In this document: one piece after another, positions 60,295 to 64,000 of the stretch
How positions within the stretch are numbered: the stretch's first letter is position 1
How the letters are laid out: each line of letters begins with the position of its first letter
NCBI GenBank assembly: GCA_944363525.1
Contig: CALVUF010000006.1
Location: 60,070-124,069 of the forward strand
Length of the DNA: 64,000 bases
Direction of reading: 5' to 3'
DNA from: an uncultured Bacilli bacterium
GTDB taxonomy: Bacteria; Bacillota_I; Bacilli_A; RFN20; CAG-826
Notes under the pieces: generated by a model
Seen by the model: the letters and a program-made list of their open reading frames with translations, nothing else
Told to the model about the DNA's origin: nothing
Databases searched by the model: none
Made by a program: the position numbers and the translations under genes

Positions 60295-61188
60295 TCACCG
60301 AGAAAGCATCTTCCGGTAATCGGCGACTAAGGTATCGATGAAGGCGCGCTCGGCGAAGTCTTTGGGGAAGACGATGCTGACCTCCCGGATCATGTTGAGG
60401 TTCTCGATCGGCCGAAGGGAAAGCATCTGCTTATCCCCATACCCATGACAAGCGCTTCGGGGAAGGACGGATAAGGCTTCGCCCTTAGCCACCAATTCCT
60501 TGATGGTCATGATGTTATCGATCTCGAGGACGATGTTGAAGTCATCGAGGCTGCAGTTGGCGGAAGCCAAAGCCGAGGCGAATTGGTTTCGCGTCTCGCT
60601 GGCTTTGCTCCGGAGGATGAGCCGTTCTTTCTTTAAATCCGCCAAACTGACCGAAGCTTTCTTGGCCAAGGGATGGGATTTGGCCATGACCACCACCAAA
60701 GAATCGGTATCGAGGGGGATCGAGGAGTACTTTTTGGTTGGGGAGGCCCCATCGACGATGGCGAGGTCGATCTCGAAAGTCGAGAGCTTCTCATAAAGTT
60801 TTTTTATGGAGTCCGAGAGGATTTTTATCTTCACCCCCGGGTGGGCTTCGGCGTAATGGGCCAGCACTTCGGCGATGAGATTGGCCTCCGAAGTATGGGT
60901 GATGCCGATGACGTAACTGCGTCGCCCAGCCTGCTCGTCGGAGAGCTTCGAACCCAATTCCCCATACAAAGAGACGATTCTTCGGGCGAATTTCTTGACG
61001 ATATCGCCTTGATAGGTCAATTTGAGGCTATTGTCGACCCGATGAAAAAGCTTGACCCCGAGCTCATTCTCGAGCAGTTTCATCTGCTGGCTGACCGCCG
61101 GTTGGGTCAAAGACAGCTCTTGGGCCGCCAAGGTGTAGGAGCCTTTGTCGGCGACTTTGAGGAAGGTGATGAGCTTGGAATCGACCAT
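60295..61188 (-). CDS. LysR-family transcriptional regulator
   Basis: A 297-residue LysR regulator: N-terminal winged HTH (LITFLKVADKGSYTLAAQELSLTQPAVSQQMKLLENELGVKLFHR, about 6-50) and a two-lobed periplasmic-binding-like effector domain. GAGGTCC precedes the ATG. It is divergent from the Na+/H+ antiporter gene, and the 134-bp gap holds palindromes suited to LysR binding, so it most likely regulates that gene and itself. The effector is unknown. Confidence 0.92.
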   Translation of the reverse strand: MVDSKLITFLKVADKGSYTLAAQELSLTQPAVSQQMKLLENELGVKLFHRVDNSLKLTYQGDIVKKFARRIVSLYGELGSKLSDEQAGRRSYVIGITHTSEANLIAEVLAHYAEAHPGVKIKILSDSIKKLYEKLSTFEIDLAIVDGASPTKKYSSIPLDTDSLVVVMAKSHPLAKKASVSLADLKKERLILRSKASETRNQFASALASANCSLDDFNIVLEIDNIMTIKELVAKGEALSVLPRSACHGYGDKQMLSLRPIENLNMIREVSIVFPKDFAERAFIDTLVADYRKMLSR

Positions 61189-61200
61189 GGATGGACCTCA

Positions 61201-61269
61201 CATAAGAAATTTTTATGAGGCAATAGAAATCTATTAGATTTACTTATTGCCGACCAGCATATGATATGC
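61201..61269. promoter_or_regulatory. Divergent operator region with three palindromes
   Basis: Between the LysR and antiporter genes lie CATAA-N7-TTATG (61201-61217), a large nested palindrome GGCAATA/TATTGCC (61219-61225/61245-61251) enclosing AAATCT/AGATTT (61227-61232/61236-61241), and GCATATGATATGC (61257-61269). T-N11-A-type symmetry is usual for LysR sites. The set suggests cooperative binding of two or more dimers. Confidence 0.6.
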
Positions 61270-61322
61270 ACGTTTCCTCGAAAAGGAAAGCACGAAAACA
61301 GAGGTAAAAAGGAGGCATTTTC

Positions 61323-62750
61323 ATGCTGCTTAGATTCTACGATTTCTACGATGGCCACGGCGCGGCCACCGTCTTGATCGCCTTATCGATCATGTTCTTG
61401 GCCGGTTTCTTGCTCTCCCGGGTCAGCAAATTGTTCCGCCTGCCCAACGTGACCGGTTATATCATCGCCGGGATCTTAATCGGCCCCTTCGTTCTGAACT
61501 TAATACCAAGCGAAGTGGTCGAGGGGATGTCCTTCCTTAGCGACCTGGCCCTCGGCTTCATCGCCTTCGGGGTTGGCAAGTTCTTTAAGAAAGAAGTCTT
61601 AGCCTCCAGCGGTCCTAAGGTCTTGATCATCACTGTCTTTGAAGCCTTACTGGCCGGCATCCTAGTAACCGCGGCCGTCGCTATTTGCTTCCCCCAGATT
61701 GGTTTAAGTTTTGCTTTGTTGCTCGGGGCCATCGCCACCGCGACTGCCCCGGCCTCGACTTTAATGACCATCAACCAATATAAGGCTAAAGGGGAATTCG
61801 TTGAGACCCTCCTGCAAGTCGTCGCCCTGGATGACGTGGTGTGCCTGTTAGCCTTCTCCATCGTCTCGGCGGTGGTCGAAGGACTTTCCTCTTCTTCGAT
61901 CGATGCCTGGAGCATTATCCTCCCGATCCTCTATAACCTCTTATTCATGGTCGTCGGCTTCATCGGTGGCTTAGCCCTGGCATGGTTAGTCAAAGGCCGC
62001 TCGCCCAATTCCCGCCTTATCATCGCCCTCGCCATCATCGCCATCATCTCCGGCTGCTGCATATTGCTCGACGTGTCCCCCTTACTATCCTGCATGATCT
62101 TCGGGGCCACCTACGTCAACTTAACACACGATGAAAAGTTGTTTAAATACGTTGACCATTTTGACCCGCCGATAATGCTCCTGTTCTTCGTCATGAGCGG
62201 AATCAACATGGATTTCTCCTCCTTCTTGACGATCGGGGCCGTCGGCATCGTCTACTTCCTAGTCCGGTTGCTCGGCAAATACGGCGGAGCCTGGCTCGGG
62301 GCTAAGGTCACCAAATCCAGTAAACCGATTCGGAATTACTTAGGCTTAGCCTTAGCGCCCCAAGCCGGGGTTGCCATCGGGTTAGCCTATCTTGGCCAGC
62401 GGATGCTGCCGGGAGAAATGGGCGATACCTTCCTCTCAATCATCCTCTGCTCCTCGGTCCTTTACGAAATGGCGGGCCCGGCCTTAGCCAAGCTCTCCCT
62501 CATCAAAAGCGGATCCATCCCCAAGGAAAACTTGGCCGAAGGGAAGAAACGGAACCTCACCGACGTCATCGCCGCCCGGAAAATCAGCCTTAAGCAATTG
62601 GAGAAAAAGCCCCATCCCGAAGCTTCCATCGAGGAAACCAACCTTCCGGCCGTGGTAAACGACACCGCCCAGCTTCAGCCATTGCTCCAAGCCGTCACTA
62701 GTGGCAAATCCAAAGCCGAGCCGGTCAGAGCCAAATCCGATCCCGAATAA
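61323..62750 (+). CDS. Cation:proton antiporter (CPA2/Kef type)
   Basis: A 475-residue membrane protein with 12-13 hydrophobic segments. LPNVTGYIIAGILIGP (about 40-55), ATAPASTLMTINQYKAKG and the ion-binding VVALDDVVCLLAFS (adjacent aspartates near residue 172) identify the CPA2 Na+(K+)/H+ antiporters. The C-terminal ~60 residues form a hydrophilic tail without a TrkA/RCK domain. GGAGG precedes the ATG. It is divergent from the LysR gene and probably controlled by it. A 36-codon fragment of a close paralogue lies at 57422-57532. Confidence 0.9.
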   Translation: MLLRFYDFYDGHGAATVLIALSIMFLAGFLLSRVSKLFRLPNVTGYIIAGILIGPFVLNLIPSEVVEGMSFLSDLALGFIAFGVGKFFKKEVLASSGPKVLIITVFEALLAGILVTAAVAICFPQIGLSFALLLGAIATATAPASTLMTINQYKAKGEFVETLLQVVALDDVVCLLAFSIVSAVVEGLSSSSIDAWSIILPILYNLLFMVVGFIGGLALAWLVKGRSPNSRLIIALAIIAIISGCCILLDVSPLLSCMIFGATYVNLTHDEKLFKYVDHFDPPIMLLFFVMSGINMDFSSFLTIGAVGIVYFLVRLLGKYGGAWLGAKVTKSSKPIRNYLGLALAPQAGVAIGLAYLGQRMLPGEMGDTFLSIILCSSVLYEMAGPALAKLSLIKSGSIPKENLAEGKKRNLTDVIAARKISLKQLEKKPHPEASIEETNLPAVVNDTAQLQPLLQAVTSGKSKAEPVRAKSDPE

Positions 62751-63934
62751 TCCCTCCTTGCTAAAAGCCGCCCAGCCCATATAGGGTAATGTGGACCCCA
62801 TGTCAAGGACACATTAAGAAAACCGGGATCTATTGAGAAACGGGAACCCCGAGCGAGGGGTTCCCGTTTTCTCTCGCCGCGGCGAGGGGGGGCGGGGAGG
62901 CTGATAGGCCTTGCCAGGAGATAGTCCCTGAATTCCGCGGGCGTCATCTTCCCCAAGCCGGCCTGCGGCCTCCAGTTGTTGTAATAGTCGATGTAGTCGG
63001 CGATCTCCGAGAGCACGTCGCCGAAGGCCTGGCATCTCCGAAGGTGCAGCTCGTCCTTCGCGTGGCCGAAGAAGCTCTCGATCGGGGCGTTGTCCCAGCA
63101 ATTCCCCCTCCTCGACATGGATTGGCAGATGCCGCGGTCCGAGAGGTATTTCCTGTATTCGCAGGACGTGTAATGGCATCCCTGGTCGGAATGGAGGAGG
63201 AACGTGCGGGGAAGCCAATCGACCGAATCGAGCTTCCGGAGCATATCGATGACGAAGGGCATGTCTATCGTCTCGGAGAGCGTCCAGGCGACGATCTCGT
63301 TGGTCGACGCGTCCTTGATCGCCGAGAGGTAGCACCGCTTCTCGCCGTGCGGGCCGTAGTAAAGATAGCTTATGTCGGTGAGCAGGTGCTCTCCGGGCCT
63401 GCCGATGGCGAACTGCCGGTTCAGCTTGTTCGAGAACAGCGAGTTCGTCCGCATCGCCTTCGCGATCCTCTTCAGCGGATTCGCCCTCCTTACCGGGCAT
63501 TCCAGCCCGTATTTGCGCATGAGCCGCTGGATTTTCTTCCTGTTCATCGCCGTCCCGTAGAGCTTTGGCATCAGCATCGCGATCTGCCTCGATCCCTTCG
63601 GCCTGCCTTTGAAATCGTAGACGGCCTTGACGATGAGGAAATCGGCGTGGTCCCTCGCTTCCCCCGGATCGTTCAGGCCGTTCCGCTTCCTGGCCTCGTA
63701 AGCGTAGTACCCGGATCTGGAGACGCCCAATTCGGAGCACATCCAGGCGACGTTGAGCCTGAGCTTATCCGCGTATTTCCTCTTGGCCCTGTAGATTATC
63801 TCGAGCCTTTCTTCGACGGGGATTTTGATGGCTGGTGACGTCGTTCCAGCCCCCGTATTTGGCGGAGGAAGTCGTTCTCCTGCTGCAGCATCTCTATCTT
63901 CGCCCGCTGCCTCGCGATTATCTCGTATCCTCAA
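62675..63934 (-). CDS. IS3-family transposase, OrfB (integrase core), reading through the IS end
   Basis: The frame covers OrfB: an HTH_21-like start (YRAKRKYADKLRLNVAWMCSELGVSRSGYYAYEARKR) and an rve integrase core with the DDE triad, D in LLTDISYLY, D in LLHSDQGCHYTS and E in NAPIESFFGHAKDE. Upstream, another frame holds an OrfA C-terminal coil (IIARQRAKIEMLQQENDFLRQ), so the native product would arise by programmed frameshifting. The frame has no stop before the IS end and continues into the antiporter 3' region, stopping at 62675. The first ~25 residues as given are probably not translated in this form. Confidence 0.8.
   Translation of the reverse strand: MRIRDNREAAGEDRDAAAGERLPPPNTGAGTTSPAIKIPVEERLEIIYRAKRKYADKLRLNVAWMCSELGVSRSGYYAYEARKRNGLNDPGEARDHADFLIVKAVYDFKGRPKGSRQIAMLMPKLYGTAMNRKKIQRLMRKYGLECPVRRANPLKRIAKAMRTNSLFSNKLNRQFAIGRPGEHLLTDISYLYYGPHGEKRCYLSAIKDASTNEIVAWTLSETIDMPFVIDMLRKLDSVDWLPRTFLLHSDQGCHYTSCEYRKYLSDRGICQSMSRRGNCWDNAPIESFFGHAKDELHLRRCQAFGDVLSEIADYIDYYNNWRPQAGLGKMTPAEFRDYLLARPISLPAPPRRGERKREPLARGSRFSIDPGFLNVSLTWGPHYPIWAGRLLARRDYSGSDLALTGSALDLPLVTAWSNG
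62790..63934 (-). mobile_element. IS3-family element, 5'-truncated (orfA N-terminus missing)
   Basis: The 3' end is at TGTGGACCCCATGTCAAGGACA (62790-62811), an inverted-repeat-like IS3-group terminus starting with TG. OrfB is intact, but only the last ~30 codons of orfA remain. An in-frame TGA near 63935 and unrelated sequence to 64000 imply that the left (5') part is deleted, unless the true end lies beyond the window. The element lies 40 bp downstream of the antiporter stop codon. It is GC-richer than its surroundings, suggesting recent arrival. Confidence 0.7.
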
Positions 63935-64000
63935 ATTATCCTATGCCTAGCCTAATCGTCTTCTAAAAGTCAGTATTCCCCCGTATCCAAAGGAGGATGC

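Noticed and set aside
62814..63740. 308-codon minus-strand frame overlapping the transposase
   Set aside because: Arg/Pro-rich shadow frame of the GC-rich transposase gene; the DDE motifs lie in the other frame.
1..64000. CRISPR array or cas genes
   Set aside because: No regularly spaced identical repeats and no Cas-like proteins were found.

Overview
The window looks like chromosome of a strictly anaerobic, low-to-mid GC Bacillota, most likely an uncultured gut or rumen member of the class Bacilli (Erysipelotrichales/RFN20/RF39-like). Supporting signs are Shine-Dalgarno motifs of the GGAGG type, a Rex regulator in front of AdhE and [FeFe]-hydrogenase genes, cre-like catabolite boxes, large Ser/Thr-rich lipoproteins with an LxAC lipobox, BspA-type leucine-rich surface proteins, and many glycoside hydrolases. 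The lineage is inferred from gene content only.

Layout. 1-249: the end of a structured, possibly non-coding RNA closed by a terminator. 0.4-2.1 kb: an AT-rich AbrB/ABC transporter operon. 2.2-4.1 kb: a two-gene islet (XRE regulator + RhuM-like protein) next to the initiator tRNA and flanked by a 42-44 bp imperfect direct repeat made of the tRNA 3' end plus its terminator. 4.2-11.8 kb: UDP-galactopyranose mutase, a GH2 glycosidase with a GPH sugar symporter and a LacI/CcpA-type operator, an ArsB/NhaD-like permease, and a metallophosphoesterase. 11.8-19.8 kb: a six-gene redox operon rex-adhE-(2Fe-2S protein)-hydS-phosphatase-hydrogenase, linking ethanol formation, H2 formation and H2 sensing. 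20.1-21.4 kb: a merR pseudogene with an in-frame amber codon, then about 0.9 kb without genes. 21.4-32.3 kb: a DUF1848 protein, three large lipoproteins (two clearly paralogous), a SHOCT membrane protein and a CoA-disulfide reductase with rhodanese tail. 32.5-41.0 kb: GH13 oligo-1,6-glucosidase, ADP-forming acyl-CoA synthetase alpha subunit with an Lrp-like partner under a perfect cre box, a HAD phosphatase, a frameshifted methyltransferase, an XRE regulator and malic enzyme. 41.0-46.6 kb: two BspA-like leucine-rich proteins. 46.8-56 kb: DUF362 protein, O-acetyltransferase, a candidate HTH-DUF3990 ADP-ribosyltransferase toxin/antitoxin pair, a pair of ATPase-permease fusion ABC proteins, GH43 and GrpB. 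56.0-64 kb: ADP-ribosylglycohydrolase, two small proteins, a relic of an antiporter gene, a nucleoside phosphorylase, a CmpB-like membrane protein, a gene-poor stretch with hairpins, LysR and a divergent Na+/H+ antiporter, and a 5'-truncated IS3-family element.

How it works together. The metabolic genes describe fermentation of plant or host glycans (GH2, GH13, GH43) to ethanol, H2 and acetate/other acids, with Rex and a hydrogen-sensing HydS/phosphatase module controlling electron disposal and CcpA-type control of catabolic genes. The surface is decorated with unusual lipoproteins and leucine-rich proteins. The best candidates for little-described biology are the HTH-DUF3990 pair at 48.5-49.9 kb, the tRNA-linked XRE-RhuM islet, the divergent initiator tRNA (C33, A29-U41), the recurring promoter architecture with a -10 box six bases before the start codon (leaderless mRNAs), and three structured intergenic regions.
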